DNA of 50,322 nucleotides from DASPJL01 sp035628645 (GTDB lineage Bacteria; Bacteroidota; Bacteroidia; Cytophagales; Cyclobacteriaceae): positions 1 through 50,322 of the forward strand of contig DASPJL010000082.1 in NCBI GenBank assembly GCA_035628645.1, given 5' to 3'. A program made the position numbers and the translations under genes. The notes under the pieces are model-generated. The model ran no database searches. It saw only the letters and a program-made list of their open reading frames with translations, and was not told the DNA's origin. This document shows, piece by piece, positions 16,259 through 24,069 of the stretch. How positions within the stretch are numbered: position 1 is the first letter of the stretch; each line of letters starts with the position of its first letter.

Positions 16259-16468
16259 TTTATTCGTTAAGTTGTCTCTTAAATTGCCACCAACTTATTT
16301 ATATAAGCACCAGGTGCGTCTATATTTCTTATATCTGCACCCAATATACATATTTATCTTTTTCCAAAATCTATATTTTTCCCGATAATACTATTTTTTA
16401 TTTTCGAGTTTACATACCTCTTTATCCCCTCCTTTTCTTCGTAGTTCCTGTTTTTAATTTAACAAACC

Positions 16469-16498
16469 AAAGGCTGCCTTTTCAGACAGCCTTTTTAT
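16469..16498 (-). terminator. Terminator hairpin after the 16546 gene
   Basis: AAAGGCTG / CAGCCTTT stem with a ten-base loop, 50 bases beyond the minus-strand stop. T-runs are short on the minus side and better on the plus side, so it may act in both directions. Confidence 0.55.
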
Positions 16499-16545
16499 AC
16501 TCTTATTCATATATAAAAGTCTTTTCAATAGAGCAAGACTCACTT

Positions 16546-17235
16546 TCATGCGGGCAAAGCGCCGCCTTCGTTTACATCGCTCCCCTTTTTGCTTCCAGGG
16601 TTGGTGATTCTGCGCGCCTGGAAGTAGGTATTTATGAAATCCTGGTCAGCGATCATGGATTCTACCAGGTCATCAAGGGATTGCAAATGTTCCCTGGCTT
16701 GAGCAAACAAATTGGGCAGATTTTGAGTAGCGGCTGCACGTTCATCGCCTATGTTATTTCGTTGGGCAATCATTGGCTTAAACTTTTCTATTGCAGCCTT
16801 TAGCTCAGTCAGGCCTTCGGTAGTTACCTGATAAGGGGAGAGAGCAGCCAAAAACTCTATCCCTTTGTCATGCACAAGCTGACAGCGGTTAATTGTAGCT
16901 TCTGTTGTTCCGCTCTTGAGGTCGCTCATGCTGTGATCGACCGCCTGGAGTAAGACATTGTTTTTTGTCTTCCTTGCATAAGGCCTGATCTTTATAAGCA
17001 TCTGGTAGGTAAGGCCACACATTATTTCAAGCTGTGCATCTTTGTCCTGAGTAAAACCTTTCGGGTTTTTCTCCGTCTGTTTGAAACCTTCATTAGCAAT
17101 TGTCTGCACAAGATTTTTAAAAGCGGAAATCTCATAGGTAATAAGGGTGTTTTCCTGCCACATGGCAGGTGTCCGGTCCATTTGAGCAATCACCGTGTTG
17201 TACATGGTAAGCAAGTTTATTTGATTCTTATTCAT
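16546..17235 (-). CDS. Hypothetical helical protein
   Basis: 229 residues, unrecognised. The sequence is almost fully alpha-helical and rich in Gln, Asn and Thr. It has no signal peptide or membrane span and ends in a flexible NPGSKKGSDVNEGG tail. Repeated heptad-like helices (FKNLVQTIANEGFKQTEKN, LIKIRPYARKTKNNVLLQA, LKAAIEKFKPMIAQRNNI) suggest a helical-bundle protein. It stands alone, with a terminator downstream and a 440-base AT-rich spacer upstream. Base composition is slightly more GC than the neighbouring cassette genes, so it is probably native rather than part of the array. Confidence 0.75.
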   Translation of the reverse strand: MNKNQINLLTMYNTVIAQMDRTPAMWQENTLITYEISAFKNLVQTIANEGFKQTEKNPKGFTQDKDAQLEIMCGLTYQMLIKIRPYARKTKNNVLLQAVDHSMSDLKSGTTEATINRCQLVHDKGIEFLAALSPYQVTTEGLTELKAAIEKFKPMIAQRNNIGDERAAATQNLPNLFAQAREHLQSLDDLVESMIADQDFINTYFQARRITNPGSKKGSDVNEGGALPA

Positions 17236-17676
17236 ATGATAAATTTTATTGTAAATAATCTTAGTGGTGAGAAAGAGAATAGGTAACCCAAGTGGAAGAT
17301 TTATCCAGGTTATTTGAGCGGTTTCCTATATATTTTTACAAGACATCCTGGAATACTGAAAAGTCAGAAATGTACTTAAACTTTATAGATACAAACTTTA
17401 AATACTCAATTATGAATGTTAATGAAGTAGAAATGGACTTTAAGCCGTCAGATATAGGCTTTTATTCATCAAATTGATACTTTTAGCAATCAATTATGTG
17501 TTTTGATTGAATATTTTTAGATGTTGAATAGTTAGATATGTGTTTTAATTGAGGATATATTGACTTTGAGCAATTAGATATTGAAATTAAAGGAGCAAAT
17601 ATATAAGGAGGATATCAGGTGAGGAAGCTTGACATTGGCCAAAGACTCAAAGCTCATTGTTGAAACCTTATGTTCT
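17236..17676. other. AT-rich spacer with imperfect direct repeats
   Basis: 441 bases. A 61-codon plus-strand frame at 17292-17477 has no family resemblance and was not called. Two imperfect copies of TTATGTGTTTTGATTGA occur at 17494 and 17536, spaced 42 bases. No clear promoter or RNA gene is seen. Confidence 0.45.
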
Positions 17677-18342
17677 TTATTTTATTGCCTGAAAAGGCTT
17701 TCGGACCTTGCCTTTTCCTTTACATACCGAACAGGCCTCCGATAGTTTTTTTTCTCCGGCGCATTTTACACAGTTGCGTTTTCCATCTCCCATGCACGTT
17801 ATACATACGCCGAAGCGCATTCCATTAGCGCCGCCTATCAATACTTTTCCCTTTCCGTCACAAGTATCGCAGATTTGTTCTCCCGATCCGGCGCACTTGT
17901 CGCAAGTATGGCTATGACTGCCAATTCCTCCGCAGTGGGTACAGGAAATTGAATTTGCATCTATGGAATCGTCTATTGACTGTTTCAGATCCAGCGATTC
18001 ATCAAAAAGCTCTGCTTTTGGAGAAGAAATACTGATGAATTTATCTATGAATTTTAGGCTTTGATCGAGGTCCCCATTTTTATATAAGACAAAGCTATAA
18101 TAATACAAAAGCTCATCCTGTAATACAGCGCCTTTTATAAAGGCTGATTTTAGTACGGTAGCGGCGGAGTCATAATTTCCTGATTTGATCAGGTATTTGC
18201 CGATATTTAAATATCGTTCCGATGCATCCTCCCTCGAATTCTGGCCATAAACGTTTGAAAAAACAAATGTTAATAGCGAAATCAAAAGAAGCTGTTTTTT
18301 TATTTTGGTCAGAAATTCCCGTAATAGAAAATTCATTTGCAT
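17677..18342 (-). CDS. Exported protein with DnaJ-type cysteine-rich zinc-finger repeats
   Basis: 221 residues. The N-terminal hydrophobic segment (LLLISLLTFVFSNVYGQ) is a signal peptide. Residues about 35-105 look like TPR-type helices (YLNIGKYLIKSGNYDSAATV). The C-terminal half has six CxxCxGxG-like units: CTHCGGIG, CDKCAGSG, CDTCDGKG, CITCMGDG, CVKCAGEK and CSVCKGKG, as in the zinc-binding region of DnaJ. No J domain is present. Such proteins may bind unfolded clients or metals in the periplasm; this is inference. The start at 18342 and a second Met two codons later are both possible. Confidence 0.8.
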   Translation of the reverse strand: MQMNFLLREFLTKIKKQLLLISLLTFVFSNVYGQNSREDASERYLNIGKYLIKSGNYDSAATVLKSAFIKGAVLQDELLYYYSFVLYKNGDLDQSLKFIDKFISISSPKAELFDESLDLKQSIDDSIDANSISCTHCGGIGSHSHTCDKCAGSGEQICDTCDGKGKVLIGGANGMRFGVCITCMGDGKRNCVKCAGEKKLSEACSVCKGKGKVRKPFQAIK

Positions 18343-18701
18343 AAAAACAAATATAAGTTTTAATAATTTTTATAAAATCTCCTGGTGATAGATTAGGTAA
18401 CTGCAAATTCATTAACGAGTAATTCTTAATAAATATTCCAGTTAAAAATATATCCTTAAACATAATAAACAGTAAGGCCGTAATTCTTAATATAAAATCT
18501 TAGCTGGCCTACTGGATAATAATTATACCAAAACCTTAATTGAGTTGGTTTTGGAAAAATAAGCGATAAATTTTAAGATTTAGGATAAAATTTATTATTT
18601 TTTGTTTTTTAATAAAATCTTAAAAATCTATTTTTATCGCGACTTTTAACCATAGAAAAATTTGATATAATTTTACAAAAACAATTAAAAACATTTATTT
18701 A
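18343..18701. other. AT-rich divergent intergenic region
   Basis: 359 bases between divergent genes, very AT-rich, expected to hold promoters for both. I cannot fix a consensus promoter or a further gene. Confidence 0.4.
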
Positions 18702-18932
18702 ATGAACAAGTACATGTCCAATATCGATCCTGAAGGATTTGATGATGAAGATGATGATTTAGACGCTGAGGAAACAGATGATTTCTATGACGATGACTTT
18801 GATAAACAGGTGTATGATCCTGAAGAAAAGTTTGAAGACGCAGACATTGATGAGAACCTGGAAGATTTTGATGAAGACGACTTTGATGACGATGACATCG
18901 AGGAAGATGATGACTTTGATGATGAATGGTAA
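18702..18932 (+). CDS. Small highly acidic protein
   Basis: 76 residues, of which about 43 are Asp or Glu, with regularly spaced Phe and Tyr (DDFYDDDFD, EDFDEDDFDDDD). It has no fold motif, signal or membrane segment, so it is probably disordered; a charge-mimic, metal-binding or nucleic-acid-mimicking role is possible. It is a real gene judging by a clean start, the strong terminator 8 bases past the stop, and a spacer that is AT-rich whereas the gene itself keeps a coding pattern. It stands alone between the zinc-finger protein and the his genes. Confidence 0.75.
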   Translation: MNKYMSNIDPEGFDDEDDDLDAEETDDFYDDDFDKQVYDPEEKFEDADIDENLEDFDEDDFDDDDIEEDDDFDDEW

Positions 18933-18940
18933 AAAATGAG

Positions 18941-18976
18941 AAAAGAGTCAGCTGTTTTGCAGTTGACTCTTTTTTC
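18941..18976 (+). terminator. Terminator after the acidic protein gene
   Basis: Stem AAAAGAGTCA.. / ..TGACTCTTTT, with further GCTG/CAGT pairing near the loop, then T-rich sequence. It is also suitable for the converging hisB transcript. Confidence 0.85.
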
Positions 18977-19004
18977 TTTCCTTTAAATAGTTTTTAATAT
19001 GGGT

Positions 19005-20111
19005 TTATAATACCCCCTTTGTGCTGGGAAGATCGTTGAGCATGGATAAGTTTCTTTTTACAGCCATTTTGATTGATTTAGCTACGGCTTTAAAAATTGC
19101 TTCAATCTTATGATGTTCATTCTCGCCCTCCACTTTTACATTCAGGTTACATTTTGCCGCATCGGAAAATGACTTAAAGAAGTGATAGAACATTTCGGTT
19201 GGCATATCTCCAATTTTTTCTCTTTTAAATTCAGCCTCCCATACTAACCAGGGTCTTCCTGAAAAATCTATGGCCGATTGGGCCAAAGCATCATCCATTG
19301 GCAATAAAAATCCATAACGGTTGGTCCCTCTTTTATCTCCCAGAGCTTTAGTAAAAGCCTCACCCAAAGCCAGCGCCGTATCTTCAATGGTATGATGTTC
19401 GTCAATTTCAAGATCTCCTTTTACTTTTATCGTTAAATCGGACCCCGAATGTTTTCCCAATTGATCCAACATATGATCAAAAAAACCTAATCCAGTTTTA
19501 ATCTCTGTTTTTCCTGTACCATCAAGGTTTAATTTTATGTGGATGTCTGTTTCATTCGTTTTTCTGGTTACTTCTGCGATTCTCTGAGGAAGTCTCAGAA
19601 ATTCATAAACCCTATCCCAGTCATCAGTGCAAAGATCCGCTTCTTCATTATGCGCTGAAGAAATATAAATGCTTTTACAATTTAAGTTTTTTGCCAGGGT
19701 AATGTCCGTAACCCTATCCCCAATTACATAAGAATTGGCTAAATCATAAGTTCCCTTTAAATACTTTCCAAGCATACCTATTCCCGGCTTTCTGTTTGGA
19801 GAGTTTTCATGTTCAAAACTTGGGTCAATATGAATTTCGGAAAACTCTACTCCTTCACCTTTTAATGTTTTAAGCATTTTATTATGTGCCGGCCAGAAAG
19901 TGTCTTCAGGAAATGAGCTTGTTCCCAATCCATCCTGGTTAGTAACCATTACGAGCTCAAAATCAGTTTCTTCAGCAATTCTTCTAAGATTGGATATGGC
20001 CTTTGGAATAAATTCCAATTTTTCCAAAGAGTCAATCTGCCTGTCTGGTAAAGGTTCGATAATGATGGTTCCGTCACGATCTATAAAAAGTACTTTCTTC
20101 ATTAGTATCAA
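19005..20111 (-). CDS. hisB: Bifunctional histidinol-phosphatase / imidazoleglycerol-phosphate dehydratase
   Basis: 368 residues, two enzymes of histidine biosynthesis in one chain. The N-terminal HAD phosphatase (about 1-165) has the nucleophile motif FIDRDGT (Asp11, Asp13) and GDRVTD. It makes histidinol from histidinol phosphate. The C-terminal dehydratase (about 175-368) has GFFDHMLDQLGKHSG, DEHHTIEDTALALGEA and HHKIEAIFKA, whose histidines bind manganese. The zinc-site cysteines known in the E. coli phosphatase half are absent: the loop reads HIDPSFEHENSPNRKPG. It follows hisC with 13 bases between, so the two form an operon. Start: Met1 or Met4 are equally possible. Confidence 0.96.
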   Translation of the reverse strand: MILMKKVLFIDRDGTIIIEPLPDRQIDSLEKLEFIPKAISNLRRIAEETDFELVMVTNQDGLGTSSFPEDTFWPAHNKMLKTLKGEGVEFSEIHIDPSFEHENSPNRKPGIGMLGKYLKGTYDLANSYVIGDRVTDITLAKNLNCKSIYISSAHNEEADLCTDDWDRVYEFLRLPQRIAEVTRKTNETDIHIKLNLDGTGKTEIKTGLGFFDHMLDQLGKHSGSDLTIKVKGDLEIDEHHTIEDTALALGEAFTKALGDKRGTNRYGFLLPMDDALAQSAIDFSGRPWLVWEAEFKREKIGDMPTEMFYHFFKSFSDAAKCNLNVKVEGENEHHKIEAIFKAVAKSIKMAVKRNLSMLNDLPSTKGVL

Positions 20112-20124
20112 TAATTTCTTCTTG

Positions 20125-21174
20125 TTAAGCTTTTATATTGCTGATGGCATTTACCAGTTTCGTGTTTTCTTCCGGCGTTCCGACTGAAATTCGTAAGCAA
20201 TCCTCGCAAAGTTTTACACCGGATCTGTCCCTTACAATAATTTTTTTCTCAATTAAATTATTATAAACACTTCGGGCATTGTCGATTTTAACCAGTATGA
20301 AGTTTGAATTTGAAGGATAGACCTTTTTTACAGAGGATAAATTCGTCAGCTTTTTTGTAAGGTCGTTTTTGTCATCCAATACTTTTCTCACAGTTTCCTC
20401 TTTCCAAGAAATATTTTTCAATCCCTCCAGGACAAGCTGCTGCGTAACAACGTTTATATTGTAAGGCGCCTTGATCTTATTTAATAACCTAATAATTTCT
20501 TTAGAAGCGAATGCCATCCCCAGTCTTAATCCTGCCAATCCCCATGCTTTGCTAAAGGTTTGTAACACGATAAGGTTTGGATATTTTTCTAATAATCCGG
20601 TAAAGCTCTTTTGTTCGGTAAAATCAATATATGCCTCATCCACCACCACTATTCCTGAAAACGATTCAATAATTTCTTTGATCGAATCGGATGATACATC
20701 GTTCCCTGTAGGATTGTTAGGCGTACAGCACCAAATTATTTTTGTGTTTTTATCGATTGCCTGTACTACAGCTTTAGTTTCGATTTGAAAATCAGGGGTA
20801 AGGGATATCTTTTTGAGTGCAACTTCGTTTAGCGTGCCACTTACCTCATACATACCATAAGTCGGCGGCATGATGATCGCGTTGTCCTTGCCAGGATTGC
20901 AAAAGAGCCTGTAAATTAAATCAATCGGCTCATCACTTCCATTGCCAAGAAATATTTGATCAGCAGGTACTCCTTTTATTTCTGAGATTCTCTTTTTTAG
21001 TTCTTTTTGATGAGGATCAGGATACCGATTGTAAGCTTCGGAAGTAACAGATCCATAGGCATTTTCATTGGCATCCAGAAAAATCCCTTCGTTTCCTTCG
21101 TACTCGTCACGGGCAGAAGCATAAGGTTGCATGCTTCGGATATGAGGTCTTAATAAATCATTCAGGTTGAACAT
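20125..21174 (-). CDS. hisC: Histidinol-phosphate aminotransferase
   Basis: 349 residues, PLP-dependent fold-type I transaminase that converts imidazole acetol phosphate and glutamate to histidinol phosphate. Motifs are the N-terminal DANENAYGS, the NGSDEPIDLI phosphate region, TPNNPTGN, the VVVDEAYIDF aspartate, and FSKAWGLAGLRLG with PLP lysine Lys209. Length is normal for HisC. It is the first gene of the two-gene hisC-hisB set, divergent from nuoC. Other his genes are not in the window. Confidence 0.96.
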   Translation of the reverse strand: MFNLNDLLRPHIRSMQPYASARDEYEGNEGIFLDANENAYGSVTSEAYNRYPDPHQKELKKRISEIKGVPADQIFLGNGSDEPIDLIYRLFCNPGKDNAIIMPPTYGMYEVSGTLNEVALKKISLTPDFQIETKAVVQAIDKNTKIIWCCTPNNPTGNDVSSDSIKEIIESFSGIVVVDEAYIDFTEQKSFTGLLEKYPNLIVLQTFSKAWGLAGLRLGMAFASKEIIRLLNKIKAPYNINVVTQQLVLEGLKNISWKEETVRKVLDDKNDLTKKLTNLSSVKKVYPSNSNFILVKIDNARSVYNNLIEKKIIVRDRSGVKLCEDCLRISVGTPEENTKLVNAISNIKA

Positions 21175-21308
21175 TGTAGTATTAAAAGTTCAAAGAAACG
21201 AACTTTCTGTTTGAAAATGAAGATTTGGTTAACTATAAGAATTTATATTCGAAAATGTCTTGTGGAGGCATTACCTTTACAATGGTCCAAAATTATTTTG
21301 AATTATAA

Positions 21309-21809
21309 ATGACTTTAAACGAATTAAAAGAATTAATCGAAGAAAGGTTTGGGATTGCTACTGTTATGCCTTCTGCCTCGCCTTCCGGCCAAAATTTTTT
21401 AATCATTTTTAAAGAAAGGCTTGTTGAAGTTTTACAGTTTTTATATTCTTCAGATAAGACCTATTTTGACTTTTTATCTTCAATTACAGGAGTGGATAAC
21501 GAACCGACCGGAGCCACAATCGATGTGATTTATAATTTATATTCTATTCCCTACGATCATCATTTAATGATAAAAGTAGAATTACGAAGAAATGTAGAAG
21601 GAGAATCTATTCCTGAAATACCCTCTGTTTCTTCGATTTGGCGAACTGCCGATTGGCTGGAAAGGGAAACATATGATTTGGTAGGGATTAATTTTACCAA
21701 TCACCCGGATATGAGGAGAATATTATTACCTGCCGACTGGGAGGGACATCCTCTGAGAAAAGACTATAAAAATCCTGATTATTACCATGGGATTAAGGTG
21801 GAATACTAA
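21309..21809 (+). CDS. nuoC: NADH-quinone oxidoreductase subunit C
   Basis: 166 residues, the 30-kDa subunit of complex I, which sits in the peripheral arm on the cytoplasmic face of the membrane. Signature ERETYDLVGINFTNHPDMRR, then ILLPADWEGHPLRKDY, at the C-terminus; the N-terminal part is the usual variable region. Length fits a stand-alone NuoC. The divergent neighbour is hisC, with 134 bases between. nuoD follows after an 88-base spacer that carries repeats, but other nuo genes are not present in the window. Confidence 0.96.
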   Translation: MTLNELKELIEERFGIATVMPSASPSGQNFLIIFKERLVEVLQFLYSSDKTYFDFLSSITGVDNEPTGATIDVIYNLYSIPYDHHLMIKVELRRNVEGESIPEIPSVSSIWRTADWLERETYDLVGINFTNHPDMRRILLPADWEGHPLRKDYKNPDYYHGIKVEY

Positions 21810-21811
21810 GT

Positions 21812-21890
21812 TGGAAGCTGGAAGCTGGAAGCTGAAAGTAGGAAGACGCGCTATTATTCTCTCATTCACTCATTCTCACATTCACACATT
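21812..21890 (+). repeat. Heptamer and octamer microrepeats between nuoC and nuoD
   Basis: TGGAAGC repeats three times and decays into TGAAAGT and AGGAAGA (21812-21846). It is followed by CTCATTCA / CTCATTCT / CACATTCA / CACATT (21862-21890). This lies inside a two-gene operon, and similar purine-rich heptads occur at 33134 and 47581. Confidence 0.7.
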
Positions 21891-21897
21891 AAAAACT

Positions 21898-23163
21898 ATG
21901 TCCATCGAGGCTCACAATATAGAGAATTCAATAAACCTGAAAAAAAGAGGTAAAGAAATTCAATACCAGTACCAACCAGATAACCATGAAAAATCTGAAC
22001 CTAATAAATACAAGCGTTCAAATTTGAAGAGAGAGGAGATGGTGATCAATCTTGGTCCGCAACACCCGTCTACTCATGGAGTTTTGCGGTTGGAGGTGGT
22101 AACGGATGGTGAAATTGTGGTCGATGTAGTCCCTCATCTTGGTTACCTCCACCGTTGTTTTGAAAAACATGCGGAAAACCTTCCTTACAATCAGATTATT
22201 CCTTACGTAGACCGACTAGATTATTTGGCTGCAATGAACTGTGAGCATGTTTATGTGATGGGCGTAGAGAAGATGTTGGGGATTGACAAGGAGATTCCTA
22301 AAAGGGTGGAATATATAAGGGTGTTGGTTTGTGAGTTAAATAGAATTGCTTCTCATTTTGTCGCCATTGGTACTTATGGAGTAGACATTGGCGCTTTTAC
22401 GCCCTTCCTTTGGTTGATGAGGGATAGGGAGCATATCATGAGAATGTTGGAGTGGGTATCCGGCGCCAGGATGTTGTACAACTACATTTGGGTAGGCGGA
22501 CTTTTTTACGATTTACCGGTCGGATTTGAAGAAAAATGCCAAGAATTTATTGATTACCTTGAACCAAAAATCGGTGAAATTGAGGGTTTGCTCCTTGAAA
22601 ATAAAATATTTATACAACGAACTGCCAATGTAGGAACTCTGCCTTTGGACTTGGCAATAAACTATGGGGTAACAGGCCCGCTTTTAAGAGCATCAGGGTT
22701 AAAATATGATTTAAGAAAAGTAGATGGGTACTCCGTCTATCCGGAGCTTGAGTTTGAGGTGCCCATAGGAAAAGGAGAAATGGGTGCTAAAGGCGATTGC
22801 TGGGACAGAACCTATGTCAGGGTCAGGGAATGTTATGAGTCCATAAAAATCATAAACCAATGCTTGAAAAGGCTCCAATCCGATTTGAAGAGGACTAGGG
22901 ATTTTGATCCACAATCTCATGTGCCTAAAAAAATAAGGCCGAAGGCTCAGGAGCTGTATTTTAGAGGAGAAACACCCAAAGGAGAACTTGGGTTTTATTT
23001 TAAAGCAGATGGTAGAAGTGATATTCCTTATCGTTGCCGGTGCCGATCCGGTACTTATGTAAACCTTTCCGTCATATCAGAGATATCCAGGGGAAGTATG
23101 CTTTCGGATTTGATAGCTATTCTCGGGTCTATTGATATAGTAATGGGAGAAATTGACAGGTAA
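21898..23163 (+). CDS. nuoD: NADH-quinone oxidoreductase subunit D
   Basis: 421 residues, the 49-kDa subunit of complex I, lining the quinone site. Motifs are NLGPQHPSTHGVLRL, HLGYLHRCFEKHAEN, IPYVDRLDYLAAMNCEHVY, the R-E-H stretch in LMRDREHIMRMLEW, and the C-terminal DIVMGEIDR. The frame is open further upstream to 21787, but that part translates the microrepeats, so the start is set at ATG 21898, which leaves a short charged N-terminal extension before the conserved core. It belongs with nuoC. The next genes are a toxin-antitoxin pair, not nuoE. Confidence 0.95.
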   Translation: MSIEAHNIENSINLKKRGKEIQYQYQPDNHEKSEPNKYKRSNLKREEMVINLGPQHPSTHGVLRLEVVTDGEIVVDVVPHLGYLHRCFEKHAENLPYNQIIPYVDRLDYLAAMNCEHVYVMGVEKMLGIDKEIPKRVEYIRVLVCELNRIASHFVAIGTYGVDIGAFTPFLWLMRDREHIMRMLEWVSGARMLYNYIWVGGLFYDLPVGFEEKCQEFIDYLEPKIGEIEGLLLENKIFIQRTANVGTLPLDLAINYGVTGPLLRASGLKYDLRKVDGYSVYPELEFEVPIGKGEMGAKGDCWDRTYVRVRECYESIKIINQCLKRLQSDLKRTRDFDPQSHVPKKIRPKAQELYFRGETPKGELGFYFKADGRSDIPYRCRCRSGTYVNLSVISEISRGSMLSDLIAILGSIDIVMGEIDR

Positions 23164-23238
23164 AAATATCCTTATACTTACTTATAGGGTTGTTATTATT
23201 GTTTGCCGAAATCAATTTCTAATCTTCAAAACTTTTAT

Positions 23239-23274
23239 TAATTTACACGTGTTTAATATTTGTAATTTACCCGT
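23239..23274 (+). promoter_or_regulatory. Direct repeats and -10-like box before the antitoxin gene
   Basis: TAATTTACACGT at 23239 and TAATTTACCCGT at 23263, spaced 24 bases, bracket TAATATTTG (23254-23262), which resembles the Bacteroidota -10 box. Autoregulation by the antitoxin is inferred. Confidence 0.45.
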
Positions 23275-23523
23275 ATGAGCACTAAATTAACTTTAACACT
23301 TGATAAGGAAATCATAGAGAAAGCCAAGAAGTATGCTTCAGAAAAGGGAAGAAGTCTTTCTGATCTTGTTGAAAATTATTTTAAATTAATTACAGCGCAT
23401 GAAGTTGTATTAACAAAGCTGTCCCCCAAGACAAAGAAACTTAAAGGAATTTTGGGTGTTCAAGAGCCATTTGACTACAAGGAAGTACTTCAGGAAGAAT
23501 TGAAGAAGAAATATAATGGATAA
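23275..23523 (+). CDS. Antitoxin, DUF6364/VapB-like
   Basis: 82 residues. The N-terminal KLTLTLDKEIIEKAKKYASEKGRSLSDLVENYF has the ribbon-helix-helix pattern of DUF6364 antitoxins, which both bind DNA and neutralise the partner. The C-terminal part (about 50-82) would lie in the toxin's active-site groove. The stop overlaps the toxin start by 8 bases, typical of translational coupling. A pair of direct repeats lies right at the start codon. Confidence 0.85.
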   Translation: MSTKLTLTLDKEIIEKAKKYASEKGRSLSDLVENYFKLITAHEVVLTKLSPKTKKLKGILGVQEPFDYKEVLQEELKKKYNG

Positions 23524-23932
23524 AATTTTCTTAGACACTGATGTTATTCTTGATTTTTTGTTAGATAGAGATCCTCACTCAAAAGATTCAACGCTTTTAT
23601 TCAACTTATCGGAACAGGAAAAAATAAAAATCGTAGTTTCATCTTTAAGTTATAATAATATTTATTATATCACAAGGAAGTTTATCGGGCATAAAGAAGC
23701 CATAAATGTATTAAGGAGTTTAAGCGAATTGACAGAAATTTCGGAAGTAAACGCTAAGATTATAAAGAATGCCCTGATGAGTAATTTCAATGATTTTGAA
23801 GATGGGGTTCAATATTTTTCAGCAGAAAATGAAGGTACCGTTAAAGCTATAATAACCAGGAATATTCAAGATTATAAACATTCAGAAATAGCAGTCTTTA
23901 CCCCTGAAGACTATTTAAAATCGTTAGAATAA
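23516..23932 (+). CDS. PIN domain toxin, VapC-like
   Basis: 138 residues, PIN-domain ribonuclease fold. The first conserved acid is in KIFLDTDVILDFLL, and further acids are in NDFEDGVQYF and the end region TRNIQDYK. Such toxins cut tRNA or rRNA and are held inactive by their antitoxin. The third acid of the classical DxxT..D set is less clear, but the ITRNIQDY ending matches the DUF6364-linked PIN family. It directly follows nuoD within the same strand, so it may be an insertion behind the nuo genes. Confidence 0.87.
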   Translation: MDKIFLDTDVILDFLLDRDPHSKDSTLLFNLSEQEKIKIVVSSLSYNNIYYITRKFIGHKEAINVLRSLSELTEISEVNAKIIKNALMSNFNDFEDGVQYFSAENEGTVKAIITRNIQDYKHSEIAVFTPEDYLKSLE

Positions 23933-24069
23933 AGGCTTATTAATTTCTTCAGTTTCCCACCCTCTTTTAAATAAGTATGTAAGAAAAATAATAATTCTAA
24001 TTTTTTAAAATAAAATTTAAAATTATTATTTGTATTTAAATTATTAAAATTATAATTATTTTTATAGAA

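Larger units (their letters stand above)
13036..16294 (-). mobile_element. Integron-like cassette array without integrase (CALIN-like)
   Basis: Accessory genes, all on the minus strand, are separated by two palindromic spacers (13848-14022 and 15441-15580) with matching ends. In the orientation leaving each spacer, the cores read GTTGTCGGTAATT, GTTAGTGGCAGTTT, GTTGTCGGTAGTT and GTTATAGGGCATT. A further core GTTGGTGGCAATTT stands upstream of the first gene (minus strand at 16281-16294), and a degenerate one lies near 13036-13050. Gene, then attC-like site, repeated in one direction is the layout of integron cassettes. No integrase gene is in the window. The integron link is inferred. Confidence 0.5.

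Noticed and set aside
17292..17477. 61-codon plus-strand frame before the zinc-finger gene
   Set aside because: No family resemblance, strongly AT-driven residues (Phe, Tyr, Asn, Ile) and no start context; probably chance.
21185..21206. AAAGTTC / GAACTTT hairpin upstream of hisC
   Set aside because: Short stem with no T-run and no histidine-rich leader; not called as an attenuator.
21787..21897. Upstream extension of nuoD
   Set aside because: The 37 extra codons translate the microrepeats and are out of line with NuoD proteins; the start at 21898 fits better.
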